Under the pieces are notes generated by a model. It searched no databases. It was not told the DNA's origin and saw nothing but the letters and a program-made list of their open reading frames with translations. A DNA stretch of 64,000 bases from Sediminibacterium ginsengisoli (GTDB lineage Bacteria > Bacteroidota > Bacteroidia > Chitinophagales > Chitinophagaceae), in assembly GCF_900167075.1 (NCBI RefSeq), contig NZ_FUWH01000001.1, positions 614,271 to 678,270 of the forward strand, in the 5' to 3' direction. Below, one piece after another: positions 19,399 through 29,529 of the stretch (the first letter of the stretch is position 1; each line of letters opens with the position of its first letter). Made by a program: the position numbers and the translations under genes.

Positions 19399-20586
19399 AT
19401 GCTTGAGCAAAAGATAAAAGAACTGGCAGCCAGATATGCAGACGAGTTCATCGCCGTAAGGCACCGGCTGCATGCCAATCCCGAGCTGAGTTACCAGGAG
19501 TTTGAAACGAGCCGTTATATACAATCGATGCTGACCTCGTTCGGTATTCCTTTTGAAGTGAAAGCAACTACCGGTGTGCTTGGTATGATCAGGGGAAAGA
19601 ATCCCGACAGCCGTGTGATAGCTTTGCGTGCCGATATGGATGCACTGCCGATACAGGAAGAGAATGAAGTGGATTACCGTTCGGTGAATGATGGAGTGAT
19701 GCACGCCTGTGGCCATGATGTACATACAACCATCCTGCTCGGTGCCGCAAAACTGCTCAATGAGCTGAAAGACGAATGGGAAGGAACGGTGAAACTGATC
19801 TTCCAGCCGGGCGAGGAAAGAAATCCGGGCGGCGCAAGCTATATGATCAAAGAGGGTGTGCTGGAAAATCCCAAGCCGCAGGGGATCATCGGCCTGCATG
19901 TACATCCCGGTCTCGATTACGGCAAGCTTAGTTTCCGAAGTGGAAGGGTAATGGCAAGTGCCGATGAATTATATATTACCATCAAAGGGAAAGGCGGGCA
20001 TGCGGCAGCGCCGAACCTTACGGCAGATACTGTTCTTATTGCCTCGCACCTGATCGTAAGTCTTCAGCAGATCATCTCCCGGAATAAAAATCCTTTATCG
20101 CCATCTGTCTTGTCGATCTGTTCCATCCAGGGCGGACATACCACGAATGTGATCCCGAGTGAAGTAAAGCTCATGGGAACTTTCAGAGCTATGGACGAAG
20201 AATGGCGTTTCAAAGCGCATGAGTTGATCCGCAAACAGGCAACAGGCCTTGTGGAAGCTATGGGCGCAGAAATAGACCTGCATATCGATGTTGGCTATCC
20301 TACAGTAGATAACGACCCTGTATTCAATGCCAAAGCCTGGAAACTGGCCGAAGTGTATATGGGAAGCGAACATGTGGAAGAAACGGAGATCCGCATGGGT
20401 GCTGAAGATTTCGGCTATTACACACAGGTGATCCCCGGCTGCTTCTATCGCTTAGGTGTAAGGAATGCAGAGGAAGGAATCATCCACAACGTACATACAC
20501 CACGTTTCAATATTGATGAACGTGCCATAGAGACAGGCATCGGCATGATGGCCTGGCTGGGCGCAGCCGTTGATGCTAAAAGTTGA
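19399..20586 (+). CDS. M20-family amidohydrolase (N-acyl-amino-acid deacylase type)
   Basis: A 395-residue metal-dependent hydrolase of peptidase family M20 (subfamily M20D: hippurate hydrolase, IAA-amino-acid hydrolase, N-acyl-L-amino-acid amidohydrolase). Metal-site motifs are HACGHDVHTT (about 100-109), the acidic FQPGEER and late His in IIHNVHTPRF; the dimerisation domain (about 180-290) has GKGGHAAAPNLTAD. No signal peptide, so it is cytoplasmic. Its substrate is probably an N-acylated amino acid, but this cannot be narrowed. Its last 11 bp overlap the convergent outer-membrane gene. Confidence 0.9.
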   Translation: MLEQKIKELAARYADEFIAVRHRLHANPELSYQEFETSRYIQSMLTSFGIPFEVKATTGVLGMIRGKNPDSRVIALRADMDALPIQEENEVDYRSVNDGVMHACGHDVHTTILLGAAKLLNELKDEWEGTVKLIFQPGEERNPGGASYMIKEGVLENPKPQGIIGLHVHPGLDYGKLSFRSGRVMASADELYITIKGKGGHAAAPNLTADTVLIASHLIVSLQQIISRNKNPLSPSVLSICSIQGGHTTNVIPSEVKLMGTFRAMDEEWRFKAHELIRKQATGLVEAMGAEIDLHIDVGYPTVDNDPVFNAKAWKLAEVYMGSEHVEETEIRMGAEDFGYYTQVIPGCFYRLGVRNAEEGIIHNVHTPRFNIDERAIETGIGMMAWLGAAVDAKS

Positions 20587-23254
20587 AAACAGCTTTCAGC
20601 ATGAATACACGTGGCCTGATGGCATAATTGCTTTCGCTGAGATTATTGGCAGTAAGGTTTATTACCGTGTAATTACGCACATCGGTAATATTCAGTATGG
20701 AAAAGAACAGGTCTGTTCTGATCCCGGTTAACTTATACTGCAATGATGCATCCGCGAAGAAATTACGGATGGTATTTAACTGCGCCTGTTTTGTATAATA
20801 ATGTTCAGCCGTAAACTTTAATAAGACTGTATTGCCCGGGATGATATTGATCTCGCCGGCCTGGTTCACCTGTTTCGATGAACGAGCCCCGGTATTGCTG
20901 TTGAGCTGCTTACTCCTGGTTTCCGTATAACTGATGTTGTAGGAAGTATTCAGCCAGCGGTTGAATTTTGTTTTTAATGAAAGACCGAAGCTGGTGGTTC
21001 CATTGTTGTATTGCAGATAGTTATTGTTCTGCAGCTGGTTCCATTCGCTTGTTCGCCAGGATGCTTTTAATGAGGCTGTTGTCTGCAGCGGGAAGAGATA
21101 TTTGCTGATATTACCTTGTAACAGCAGGCTGTTAAGATTGTTGGCACCGGGAATAGTGCTGACCTTTTGAAGATTATCGAAGAAAACAGTGCTTGATAAA
21201 GTGTTGTTCTCCGTTTTACTGTAAGCTGCCAGCAAGCTCGCGAATAATAACTTTGTTGTTTTTTTGAAATTGAACGACACTCCTGCATAGTGCGTGGCCG
21301 ATAAAGTATAAGGAACGAGATTGTTCATGAGCACACGGTAATTTTTCAGGATATACCCTGGATAGATCGTTTCCATTGTGCCAGGTGTATTGGTTCGCCT
21401 GTAGATAACGGTAAGGTCATGTTCGCGTCCTGTTGCATACCGGAACTTAACAGCAGGCGTGAAGAAATAACGGAAGAATCGCTCATCCGTCTGTAATGAA
21501 TCATCCCTGAAGCGAATGCTTGTTGCATTAACAGGAAAAGACAATGAGAGCTGTGTTCTGCCGGATATCCAGTCGTAGTCTGCCTGTGCATATAACTTAA
21601 GGAACCGGAAATGCAAATGATTGGCAAATGAGTCCGCCAGCACTTGCTCGGAAAGATCCTGTTGTTGTGTAACGATATTGCTCCGCAACTCCTGCCGTTT
21701 TGTTGTGAGCCCAACTTTATAGGCCTGTAAAAGATGAAGACCCGGTATACGCAAAACAGCGCTGGTAGTTGTAAAGAAAGAAGGCGCTTTTACAAGCTGT
21801 GATAATTGAAGATACGGCTGGTTATTGTTGAATACAGTTTCATTTGTGCCGGGTAGTGCATGCAGTTGTTCAGGATTATTGGTATACTGCTGATAAGCAT
21901 ACAGTTCAAGGATGCGGTTAAGCCTGAATGGCCTTATGATGCTGAACTCATTGGAAATATTGGTTGTTTTCTGCAAAAGTTGCTGCGACTGCATATTGCC
22001 GTTGATCACTATAAACGCATTACCCGGATCCGAGCCTGCTTCCGCAACGGTATTGTTGTTCAGGTAAAAGCTTTTGCTGTTCCTGTTCACATTGAATTGT
22101 GCCCTGAAGTTGCGTGTGGTAAAACGTGCTTCCTGCCGCTCAGTATAATTTACCGTATCTCCAGGCAGGTAAAAACGGGTAGATCCATTATAATAACGAT
22201 GCTGGATATCCGACAGGTAGAACAGGTTCAGCTTCAGCTGCAGCTCATCACGGGTTTTGAAAAGGTTATTGAAATTGAGCAGGTTCGCATTATTGAGCAG
22301 GTATCTTTGTTTGTTTATATTAGGGCTGCCGGACGTAGTCATCCCCAGGTAAGAATCCGTTGCAGACCTGTCCTGCTGGCCCATCAGATCGCCCTGGTTA
22401 TGACTTACGATATCATCACGCAGGTCTGCACCATTATTGTTTGACCGGAATGCATTGATGGCTTTATAATTTTTCCTGAACATCATCAGGTTAAGGGTAA
22501 TATCACGGACATCTTTAATGCCGCCACCTGCTTCTGCCATTCCCATCAGTTTAAGTCTTGCCTTGTCTTTCAGACTTACATTCAATGCTACTTTATCTGT
22601 GAGCACGGCATTCTGCAATGCTTTTACGGACTGATGATTTTCGAGCACCTGTATTTTGTCTACCATATCTGCGGCGATGGAATTAGTAGCAATATTGTAC
22701 CTGTCGTCAAGGAGGTTGTCGCCATCGATATAGAAATTGGAAATTGCTTTGCCATTGTAAGTGATCTTTCCGTTGCCATCCACTTCAATGCCGGGCATCC
22801 GTTTCAATACATCGCCGATAGAGCGGTCCTGGCGCTGAACAAAAGAATCTACTGTGTAACTCAGCGTGTCGTTCCTGAACCGTGCAAAAGGGGCATTGTT
22901 TTTTACGGTTACGGTAGGGAGCTGTGAAGATGATGCGGCCAAAACAAAATCTGTTGTTTCACCGGCCGCGGACACCTTTTTTTGCTGCTTCTCGTAGCCG
23001 ATAGCAACAACTTCCAGCCGGAGACTGTCGGCCGGCGTTGCATGGGTAATCCGGATCCTGTAGTTCCCGTTTGCATCGCTCACGGAAAATGCTGAAATGA
23101 TACCGGATGATCCTTTGTGCAGTGTAATATTAGCCGCAGCTACTGGTTTCCCCTCTGTTGTTCTGACCTGCCCGCTGAAAACAAGTTGTGCAGACAGTTT
23201 GCCGGCCAGGCAACATAAAAACAGCAGCAGGTAGATTTTACCGGTCGGCCTCAT
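20576..23254 (-). CDS. TonB-plug-like outer-membrane barrel paired with GLPGLI protein
   Basis: About 892 residues from the preferred ATG at 23254 (MRPTGKIYLLLF), which gives a signal peptide ending in KLSAQ. Parts: carboxypeptidase-regulatory-like domain (about 25-105), plug-like domain with GDVLKRMPGIEVDGNGKI and FYIDGDNLLDDRYN, and a long barrel ending in MLKAVFNF, a proper C-terminal phenylalanine beta-signal. This family is typically encoded beside GLPGLI proteins in Bacteroidota, as here (the GLPGLI gene is upstream in the same direction, 89 bp away). The function of the pair is not established. The stop overlaps the convergent amidohydrolase by 11 bp. Confidence 0.85.
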   Translation of the reverse strand: MRPTGKIYLLLFLCCLAGKLSAQLVFSGQVRTTEGKPVAAANITLHKGSSGIISAFSVSDANGNYRIRITHATPADSLRLEVVAIGYEKQQKKVSAAGETTDFVLAASSSQLPTVTVKNNAPFARFRNDTLSYTVDSFVQRQDRSIGDVLKRMPGIEVDGNGKITYNGKAISNFYIDGDNLLDDRYNIATNSIAADMVDKIQVLENHQSVKALQNAVLTDKVALNVSLKDKARLKLMGMAEAGGGIKDVRDITLNLMMFRKNYKAINAFRSNNNGADLRDDIVSHNQGDLMGQQDRSATDSYLGMTTSGSPNINKQRYLLNNANLLNFNNLFKTRDELQLKLNLFYLSDIQHRYYNGSTRFYLPGDTVNYTERQEARFTTRNFRAQFNVNRNSKSFYLNNNTVAEAGSDPGNAFIVINGNMQSQQLLQKTTNISNEFSIIRPFRLNRILELYAYQQYTNNPEQLHALPGTNETVFNNNQPYLQLSQLVKAPSFFTTTSAVLRIPGLHLLQAYKVGLTTKRQELRSNIVTQQQDLSEQVLADSFANHLHFRFLKLYAQADYDWISGRTQLSLSFPVNATSIRFRDDSLQTDERFFRYFFTPAVKFRYATGREHDLTVIYRRTNTPGTMETIYPGYILKNYRVLMNNLVPYTLSATHYAGVSFNFKKTTKLLFASLLAAYSKTENNTLSSTVFFDNLQKVSTIPGANNLNSLLLQGNISKYLFPLQTTASLKASWRTSEWNQLQNNNYLQYNNGTTSFGLSLKTKFNRWLNTSYNISYTETRSKQLNSNTGARSSKQVNQAGEINIIPGNTVLLKFTAEHYYTKQAQLNTIRNFFADASLQYKLTGIRTDLFFSILNITDVRNYTVINLTANNLSESNYAIRPRVFMLKAVFNF

Positions 23255-23343
23255 AGGCAGATAACTTAAAACAGCTATAACCGCATGCAAGCAGCTATAC
23301 GTTATACCTGTTTATGGAAGATAAGAAAAAATAATATGTTCTG

Positions 23344-24168
23344 CTAGGGCAACTCTACAGGGTTATTGACCGTATTCACGGGACCGCCGCCTGCCGGTCT
23401 TGCGCCGGGAGTTGCACCTCTCATTGAAATAAGTGCACCATTCCCATTACCGGAAAGAAAAGCTTCCGGGTTTTTGTTGATGGCATCCACCAGCCTGGTA
23501 TATTCGGCGCGTGTGGTAGGAATGATATCTGTTGGCAGTTCTACTGACCTGTTGCTGGCGGTTAATGGCTGGAATCCGGCAAATTTGAAATTCACCTGTT
23601 TTTTAAGATCTGAAGCTTCCACGATCAGGCCGGGCAGACCCTGCAGTTTCCACGGACCGTTATTGAAAGGGATACCCGGAGCAAACCAGGCTTCGTAAGT
23701 TCGGCCCTTGCATACGCCTGTTGCTTTCTGACAATCGATCCCCATTATTTTCTTTGTTTCATTGGAAATATTCCAGTCTATGACCGGCATTTCATCTTCC
23801 ATAAAATAATATTTCAGATGAAATTCTTTTGAATAGAGTTTATTGGCACCGATGAACTTGTATAATACAGTAGCTGTGGTAGGTTTTTTACCTGCCGACG
23901 ATAACCTGATAATACCTCCGGCCTTACGTACGGAATCGATCATGGCAAGGTCAACCGAATCGCGGTATGCCTTGTCATAGCTTTCATAAAGCCCGGCTGT
24001 TTTACCCAGCCGTAAGATCATATTTTCTTCATAAAAAACGCCAGGATTGGCGGTATCACGCATGTGTGAGAAATGATACATTGCCTGGGCGATCACGGGC
24101 TCTTTCTGCTGCGCGGATAAAGATAAGCCAGCCAGCAGGATCAGGGCGGAGAATACTGTTTTTTTCAT
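23344..24168 (-). CDS. GLPGLI-family exported protein
   Basis: About 274 residues from MKKTVFSALILL (ATG 24168; an ATG at 24177 adds three residues). After a signal peptide ending in SLSAQ, the protein carries the family-defining stretch KLQGLPGLIVEASDL at about residue 180, preceded by the characteristic AWFAPGIPFNNGPWK. The C-terminus is a glycine/proline-rich tail. The family is periplasmic or outer-membrane-associated in Bacteroidota and of unknown function. It is encoded just upstream of its usual barrel partner and downstream of a small secreted cysteine protein, with a terminator between the latter two. Confidence 0.9.
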   Translation of the reverse strand: MKKTVFSALILLAGLSLSAQQKEPVIAQAMYHFSHMRDTANPGVFYEENMILRLGKTAGLYESYDKAYRDSVDLAMIDSVRKAGGIIRLSSAGKKPTTATVLYKFIGANKLYSKEFHLKYYFMEDEMPVIDWNISNETKKIMGIDCQKATGVCKGRTYEAWFAPGIPFNNGPWKLQGLPGLIVEASDLKKQVNFKFAGFQPLTASNRSVELPTDIIPTTRAEYTRLVDAINKNPEAFLSGNGNGALISMRGATPGARPAGGGPVNTVNNPVELP

Positions 24169-24211
24169 CAGAGACATTGGATACTTCTTTTCAGGAATAA
24201 ATAAATGTAAG

Positions 24212-24245
24212 AAAAGGCCTGCAGAGATAAGACCGCAGGCCTTTT
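24212..24245 (-). terminator. Intrinsic terminator after the small secreted protein gene
   Basis: An 11-bp perfect stem (AAAAGGCCTGC and its complement) with a 12-nt loop lies 18 bp past the stop of the 113-residue gene on the minus strand, between it and the GLPGLI gene; T-run on the minus strand is short. Confidence 0.75.
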
Positions 24246-24263
24246 ATAAAAAAGGAAATTGGA

Positions 24264-24605
24264 TTAACAGGCTTCTACCAGCACTTCAGTAACCCATGGG
24301 TACTGCTGGCATACTTGCTCAAGAGCAGCCTGGATAGCCATCAGCTGAGAACCTGAGCAGTTAGCGAAATCGGCGCCATTGCCCACCCATGTGCCGCATG
24401 AGGTCTGGAATTCGATAGGGTAACTCATCGCAAGCGCAGTTGCTTTGCTGAACTTGACAGTTGTGCCGGCCAGAGATTTGATGTCCTGAACTTTTGTTTT
24501 TATTTCAGTAACACCTGCTTTGGTTGCTGGTTCGCTGGAAGTTGCTGCAAAAAGACCTGAAGAAATGAATAAAGTCAGCGCGAGGAGAAAAGATAATTTT
24601 TTCAT
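24264..24605 (-). CDS. Small secreted four-cysteine protein, unknown
   Basis: A 113-residue protein with a clear signal peptide (MKKLSFLLALTLFISSGLFA) and a mature part of about 92 residues. Four cysteines lie in the second half (TSCGTW, ANCSG, QVCQQ and the C-terminal residue itself in VLVEAC), arranged so that two disulfides are possible. The first half is Lys/Thr-rich. I do not recognise a family. It has its own terminator, so it may be made in excess over the GLPGLI and barrel genes that follow in the same direction. It could be a cargo or ligand of that system, or an unrelated envelope protein. Confidence 0.75.
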   Translation of the reverse strand: MKKLSFLLALTLFISSGLFAATSSEPATKAGVTEIKTKVQDIKSLAGTTVKFSKATALAMSYPIEFQTSCGTWVGNGADFANCSGSQLMAIQAALEQVCQQYPWVTEVLVEAC

Positions 24606-24836
24606 TGTTTGGTTTTTTAAAGGAACAGTTCATGTGCACTCTTTTTACGGGTTCGTATCATCTCCCGTTTCAACGGCCATTGAAAGTCAAAATTTTGATA
24701 TTTAATATTAGAATAAATCAACAGGTTCCGCAATTGGTGATACCACTACAATTTGGCGGCAGGTAGCCATATATTTCAAAAAAAATAATAACTTCATCCT
24801 GTCTATACATCAGATCACAGGCCTATTCCGGATATT

Positions 24837-25514
24837 ATGGTAGCTATTGCACTTGTAGAAGATCATCTTACTTACCATTCAGTGCTGACGGATTTTTTCC
24901 GCGGCAGTGATCAATACAGCCTGGATATTATTGCACAGAACGGCCATGATTTTATTAAAAAACTGCAGGATAAGAGAACCATTCCTTCTGTTGTACTGGT
25001 AGATATCCGTATGCCTGTAATGGATGGAATCGCGCTTACCCATTTTCTCCGCATCTTATACCCGGACATGAAAGTGATCGGGATCTCTGGTTTTATTGAA
25101 AATGATGTGGTTAAAAACCTGTTCAGCAGCGGTGCATCAGGTTATATCATGAAAGCCCGGCCCGATATGGTGCTGAACAAAGCGCTGGATACCGTAATGG
25201 CAGGAGGTATCTATGTAGACGAACGTATGGCAGACGACCTGCTGATCGATCTTGCCATAGACCACGACACAGAACCCCGTCGTTTCTATAAACAATTCGG
25301 CCTTACCGACCGGGAAATCACCTTCATTATGCTCAATGCAACTTCCCTTACCTATGAGCAGATTGCCGAAACCATGTTTGTAGAACCGAAGACCGTTCAG
25401 ACCTATTTCGACAGGGTATCGAAAAAGCTGCACGTGAACAGCCGCCAGGGGCTTACCCTGTTTTCGCTGCAAAACGGTCTGGCCCGGCTTGCCAACTACC
25501 CGATGCAGCATTAA
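24837..25514 (+). CDS. LuxR/NarL-type response regulator
   Basis: A 225-residue two-domain regulator. The receiver (about 1-125) has the acidic pair in LVEDH, the phosphoacceptor Asp56 in LVDIRMPVMDG and the lysine in GYIMKAR. The C-terminal helix-turn-helix (about 155-215) starts at FGLTDREITFIMLN and contains IAETMFVEPKTVQTYFDRVSKKL. It is therefore a phosphorylation-competent DNA-binding regulator. No histidine kinase is adjacent, so its kinase is elsewhere. The 231-bp gap upstream separates it from the divergent small secreted protein, which is a possible but untested target. Confidence 0.9.
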   Translation: MVAIALVEDHLTYHSVLTDFFRGSDQYSLDIIAQNGHDFIKKLQDKRTIPSVVLVDIRMPVMDGIALTHFLRILYPDMKVIGISGFIENDVVKNLFSSGASGYIMKARPDMVLNKALDTVMAGGIYVDERMADDLLIDLAIDHDTEPRRFYKQFGLTDREITFIMLNATSLTYEQIAETMFVEPKTVQTYFDRVSKKLHVNSRQGLTLFSLQNGLARLANYPMQH

Positions 25515-25684
25515 ATTCCGGCATCTTTTTAAGAAATTGTATCTTGCAGCCCGATCCCGGCCGGTTCATAAAAGGGCTATAATCACCTTTTTAGCGTAAC
25601 CTGTCCGCGGAATGGTACAGGAACCCTGGGCAATGGCGAGGCCGGTATGGTTATACGGATCCTGTGCATCATAAAACTCAACGC

Positions 25685-28033
25685 ATGGCTAAACATAACG
25701 ATCTCAGAAAAGAACAGGCACTGGAATATCATGCCAACGGACGTCCCGGTAAAATTGAAGTAGTTCCCACCAAAGAATCAAAAACCCAGCGGGATCTTTC
25801 GCTGGCGTACAGTCCGGGTGTGGCAGAACCCTGTAAGGAGATCGCAAAGAATACCGAAGATGTTTATAAATACACAGCCAAGGGGAACCTGGTAGCGGTG
25901 ATCAGTAACGGAACAGCAGTGCTGGGCCTCGGTGATATCGGTCCGGAAGCCAGCAAGCCGGTGATGGAAGGCAAGGGTGTACTCTTCAAGATATTTGCGG
26001 ATATCGATGTGTTCGATATAGAGATCAACGAAAAAGACCCCGAGAAATTTGTACAGATCGTAAAAGCACTGGAGCCTACATTCGGTGGTATTAACCTGGA
26101 AGATATCAAAGCACCGGAATGTTTTTACATAGAGCAGGAGCTCAAAAAGCAGATGAAGATCCCGGTGATGCACGATGACCAGCACGGAACGGCTATCATC
26201 AGCGGTGCGGCTTTGCTGAATGCACTGGAACTGCAGAAGAAAAAGATTGATAAAGTGAAGTTCGTGATCAATGGCGCTGGCGCTGCCGCTATGGCCTGTG
26301 TGGAACTGTATGCAGGACTGGGCGCGAAGTACGAGAATTTCACCATGTTCGATATTGCCGGCGTATTACACAAAGGACGCACAGACCTGAACGAGGTAAA
26401 GAGCAAATATGCGGTGGATGAAAAGAAAAAGAATATCACACTTGAAACAGCGCTGAAAGATGCAGATGTGTTTGTAGGACTCAGTGTGGGCAATGTGATC
26501 ACTCCCGAAATGGTGAAAAGCATGGCGAGAAACCCCATTGTTTTTGCCATGGCCAATCCAGACCCCGAGATCACATATGAAGCGGCAACAGCGGTACGGA
26601 AAGATATTATCATGGCTACGGGCCGGACGGATTATCCCAACCAGGTAAACAATGTACTCGGCTTCCCGTACATTTTCCGCGGTGCGTTAGATGTAAGGGC
26701 AACACAGATCAATGAAGCGATGAAACTGGCAGCTGTAAAAGCGCTGGCAGGACTTGCCAAGAAACCGGTGCCGGATATCGTGAACATGGCTTATAACCAA
26801 AGTCATATGTCGTTCGGTCCGGAATACATCATTCCGAAACCGGTAGATCCGCGCCTGCTGGCAACAGTGGCGCCTGCGGTAGCCAAAGCTGCGGAAGAGA
26901 GTGGCGTTGCACAGAAAAGAATTGAAAACTGGGATGCATACGTGCTGGAACTGAACAAACGTCTTGGCCTCGATAACCAGCTGATCCGTGTGATCGGTAA
27001 CAAAGCGCGCAAGGATCCGAAACGTCTTGTATTTGCTGAAGCGGATAACCAGAAGATCCTGAAAGCGGCGAGTATTGCATACGACGAAGGAATTGCCTAC
27101 CCGATCCTGCTGGGTAACCCGGATCGTATAAAGAAGATCGCAGAGAAACATGATATAGACCTGACCGATCTGCCGATCATCGATCCGCGCAGCGATGAGA
27201 TGGAAGAGAAGCGGGAAGAGTACGCAGAGCTGTTCTTTAAAAAACGCCAGCGTAAAGGGTTCAATAAATACGAGAGCCTGAAGATCATGAAAGACCGCAA
27301 CCACTTCGGTTGTATGATGGTGGAAATGGGCGATGCCGATGCTATGCTTTCCGGCCTCACCAAAAATTATGCTGAAGCCATCAGGCCGGCACTGCAGATC
27401 ATCGGAACCGAAGAAGATGTGAAGAAGATTGCCGGGATGTACCTCCTGCTTACCAAGAAAGGCCCGCTTTTCCTGGCCGATACAACAGTCAATTTCAATC
27501 CTACTGCACAGGAACTTGCCGATATCACCATGATGGTGGCTAAAGAAGTAAGGAATTTCAACCTGGTGCCGCGTATAGCCATGCTCAGCTACAGCAATTT
27601 CGGAAGCAGTGATTCTCCGGAAGCACGTCTCGTAGCTGAAGCAACACGCATTCTCAAGAAAACAGATCCCACGCTGATCGTGGATGGTGAAATGCAGGGA
27701 AGCCTGGCATTCAACAAAGAAATACTGAGAGATAATTATCCTTTCAGCGAACTGGTTAACGAGGAGGTGAATGTGCTTATCTTCCCCAATCTTACAGCCG
27801 GTAACGTAACCTATAACCTGCTGAAAGAAGTGGGTGGCGCAGATGCGATTGGTCCGATCCTGCTCGGTATGAAAAAGCCGGTACACGTATTGCAGCTGGG
27901 AAGTACAGTGCGCAGCATTGTGAACATGGTAACCGTATCGGTAGTGGATGCGCAGCTGAAATGCAAAAGCAATGTACGCGATGTGGCAGAACAGACACAT
28001 TGGTGGAGACGCTTAAAGAAAAAGAAAAAATAA
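25685..28033 (+). CDS. maeB: NADP-dependent malic enzyme fused to a phosphotransacetylase-like domain
   Basis: A 782-residue fusion protein. The N-terminal malic-enzyme half (about 1-430) has the malate site in [24 protein letters not shown] and a Rossmann fold GAGAAAMAC; it oxidatively decarboxylates malate to pyruvate. The C-terminal half (about 440-770) is a PTA/PTB-like domain (for example [13 protein letters not shown] and [15 protein letters not shown]) that in MaeB proteins is regulatory and binds acetyl-CoA. The ATG at 25685 (MAKHND) is preferred over one 21 bp upstream. The arrangement is the common MaeB one. The MlaE permease starts 43 bp later. Confidence 0.93.
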   Translation: MAKHNDLRKEQALEYHANGRPGKIEVVPTKESKTQRDLSLAYSPGVAEPCKEIAKNTEDVYKYTAKGNLVAVISNGTAVLGLGDIGPEASKPVMEGKGVLFKIFADIDVFDIEINEKDPEKFVQIVKALEPTFGGINLEDIKAPECFYIEQELKKQMKIPVMHDDQHGTAIISGAALLNALELQKKKIDKVKFVINGAGAAAMACVELYAGLGAKYENFTMFDIAGVLHKGRTDLNEVKSKYAVDEKKKNITLETALKDADVFVGLSVGNVITPEMVKSMARNPIVFAMANPDPEITYEAATAVRKDIIMATGRTDYPNQVNNVLGFPYIFRGALDVRATQINEAMKLAAVKALAGLAKKPVPDIVNMAYNQSHMSFGPEYIIPKPVDPRLLATVAPAVAKAAEESGVAQKRIENWDAYVLELNKRLGLDNQLIRVIGNKARKDPKRLVFAEADNQKILKAASIAYDEGIAYPILLGNPDRIKKIAEKHDIDLTDLPIIDPRSDEMEEKREEYAELFFKKRQRKGFNKYESLKIMKDRNHFGCMMVEMGDADAMLSGLTKNYAEAIRPALQIIGTEEDVKKIAGMYLLLTKKGPLFLADTTVNFNPTAQELADITMMVAKEVRNFNLVPRIAMLSYSNFGSSDSPEARLVAEATRILKKTDPTLIVDGEMQGSLAFNKEILRDNYPFSELVNEEVNVLIFPNLTAGNVTYNLLKEVGGADAIGPILLGMKKPVHVLQLGSTVRSIVNMVTVSVVDAQLKCKSNVRDVAEQTHWWRRLKKKKK

Positions 28034-28076
28034 ATGATCTCCTTTAAGGAGGCACTTCATTATTAATCGAATCAAG

Positions 28077-28814
28077 ATGTCTTTTTTCACACATTTAGGT
28101 ACTTATCTGTTAATGCTGAAAGGCATGTTCACCAAGCCGGAGAACTGGCGCATGTACTGGAAAGAACTGATGCACCAGTCTGTGGAGATCGGCGTTGGCG
28201 CTTTGCCTATCGTGGTGATCATTTCATTGTTCCTCGGTGCGGTTACCACCGTACAGACAGCTTACCAGCTGGTGAGCCCGCTGGTGCCCCTTGCCACGAT
28301 CGCACAGATCGTGCGCGACAGTATGATCCTCGAACTCTCGCCTACGGTACTGAGTATTGTACTGGCAGGTGTGGTAGGAAGCAAGATTGCCAGTGAGCTG
28401 GGAAATATGCGCGTAAGTGAGCAGATCGATGCACTGGAGATCATGGGCATCAACACCAAAAGTTACCTCGTAATGCCAAAGATCCTGGCCGCGCTGATCG
28501 TGATCCCCTGCCTCATCACTATTTCCGCAGTGCTTGGTATCTGGGGCGGCAGAACTGCCGGTAATATGGCAGGTATACTTGCACCGGATATTTTCGATGT
28601 GGGACTGCGCCAGAACCTCAATCTTTATAACATCAATTTCGCATTATACAAATCCTACACATTCGCTTTCATCATCAGCAGCGTTTCTGCCTACTACGGC
28701 TATAATGTAAAAGGCGGAGCCCTGGAGATTGGCCGCGCCAGTACCAGTGCAGTGGTGGTAAGCTGTATCCTGATCCTGCTTGCCGACTATGGACTCGCAG
28801 CACTGCTGTTGTAA
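28077..28814 (+). CDS. mlaE: MlaE-family ABC transporter permease
   Basis: A 245-residue permease of the MlaE/YrbE family, the inner-membrane part of lipid ABC transporters that work with MCE proteins. The family stretches SVEIGVGALPIVVIISLFLGAVTTVQTAYQ (near the N-terminal interfacial helix) and ALEIMGINTKSYLVMPKILAALIVIPCL (EQIDALE coupling loop) are clear, with about five hydrophobic segments. In most bacteria the ATPase and MCE genes follow immediately; here the next gene is a DUF4442 protein 170 bp away. The MlaF-like ATPase at 10174 is the obvious candidate partner. Confidence 0.92.
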   Translation: MSFFTHLGTYLLMLKGMFTKPENWRMYWKELMHQSVEIGVGALPIVVIISLFLGAVTTVQTAYQLVSPLVPLATIAQIVRDSMILELSPTVLSIVLAGVVGSKIASELGNMRVSEQIDALEIMGINTKSYLVMPKILAALIVIPCLITISAVLGIWGGRTAGNMAGILAPDIFDVGLRQNLNLYNINFALYKSYTFAFIISSVSAYYGYNVKGGALEIGRASTSAVVVSCILILLADYGLAALLL

Positions 28815-28984
28815 GAGCGATTACATTAAAAAAATGCCGGTTGCTTATTGTATCGCCGGGACTTGCTACATTTAGGTGATAAAAGCAGGCCGTAAGAACA
28901 GGTAAGATCGTGTATTGCCATAAGCTCATTTGCTTTATCATTCCTTATGACCTGCTACCGGTAAAAGATAAAAGGTAAGCAGTC

Positions 28985-29482
28985 ATGAATCCAGCATTTC
29001 AATCATTTCAGAAACTGGTATCGCATCCGGTGAAGTTCAGGCTTTTTCTCCTGCAGCGGCTGCCTGCTGCTTTTTTTGCAGGACTGCGCCTGCGGCACTT
29101 CGATGAAAAGCATACAGTAGTTACTGTAAAGTATAAATGGTTCAATCAGAATCCTTTTAAATCCATGTATTTTGCTGTGCAGTCGATGGCTGCGGAAATG
29201 AGCACAGGATTGCCCGCTTTTGCGCAGGTATACAAACGCAATCCGGCCGTGAGCATGCTGGTGGTAAGTGTGGAGAGCCATTATTATAAAAAGGTGACAG
29301 GCCTGGTCTGCTTCAGCTGTGACGATGGCCCGGCACTTGCGGAAACTGTACAGCGAACCATCGATACCGGTGAAGCAGTGACTATCACCTGCAATTCAAC
29401 CGGCAGAAATGAAGCGGGAGAAGTAGTAGCGGAATTCCGGATCACATGGAGTTTCAAGGCAAAGGGTAAGAGAACGGAATAA
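28985..29482 (+). CDS. DUF4442 hot-dog-fold protein
   Basis: A 165-residue protein matching the DUF4442 family, which has the hot-dog fold of acyl-CoA thioesterases. Matching stretches include KYKWFNQNPFKSMYFAVQSMAAEMSTG, with the PFxSMYFA helix typical of the family, and beta strands that follow. No signal peptide; cytoplasmic. The activity of the family is not settled; thioesterase-like action on a fatty acyl or aromatic CoA is an inference from the fold. It heads a closely spaced series of plus-strand genes. Confidence 0.8.
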   Translation: MNPAFQSFQKLVSHPVKFRLFLLQRLPAAFFAGLRLRHFDEKHTVVTVKYKWFNQNPFKSMYFAVQSMAAEMSTGLPAFAQVYKRNPAVSMLVVSVESHYYKKVTGLVCFSCDDGPALAETVQRTIDTGEAVTITCNSTGRNEAGEVVAEFRITWSFKAKGKRTE

Positions 29483-29529
29483 TAAATAAAAGTCCGGACA
29501 CAGGAAGAGCCGGAGAAAGGAGATACCAT

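Noticed and set aside
26687..28000. Long open frame on the minus strand inside maeB (about 437 residues)
   Set aside because: It is antisense to a well-conserved enzyme, is rich in His, Cys, Phe and Arg as mirror frames of such genes are, and has no family resemblance.
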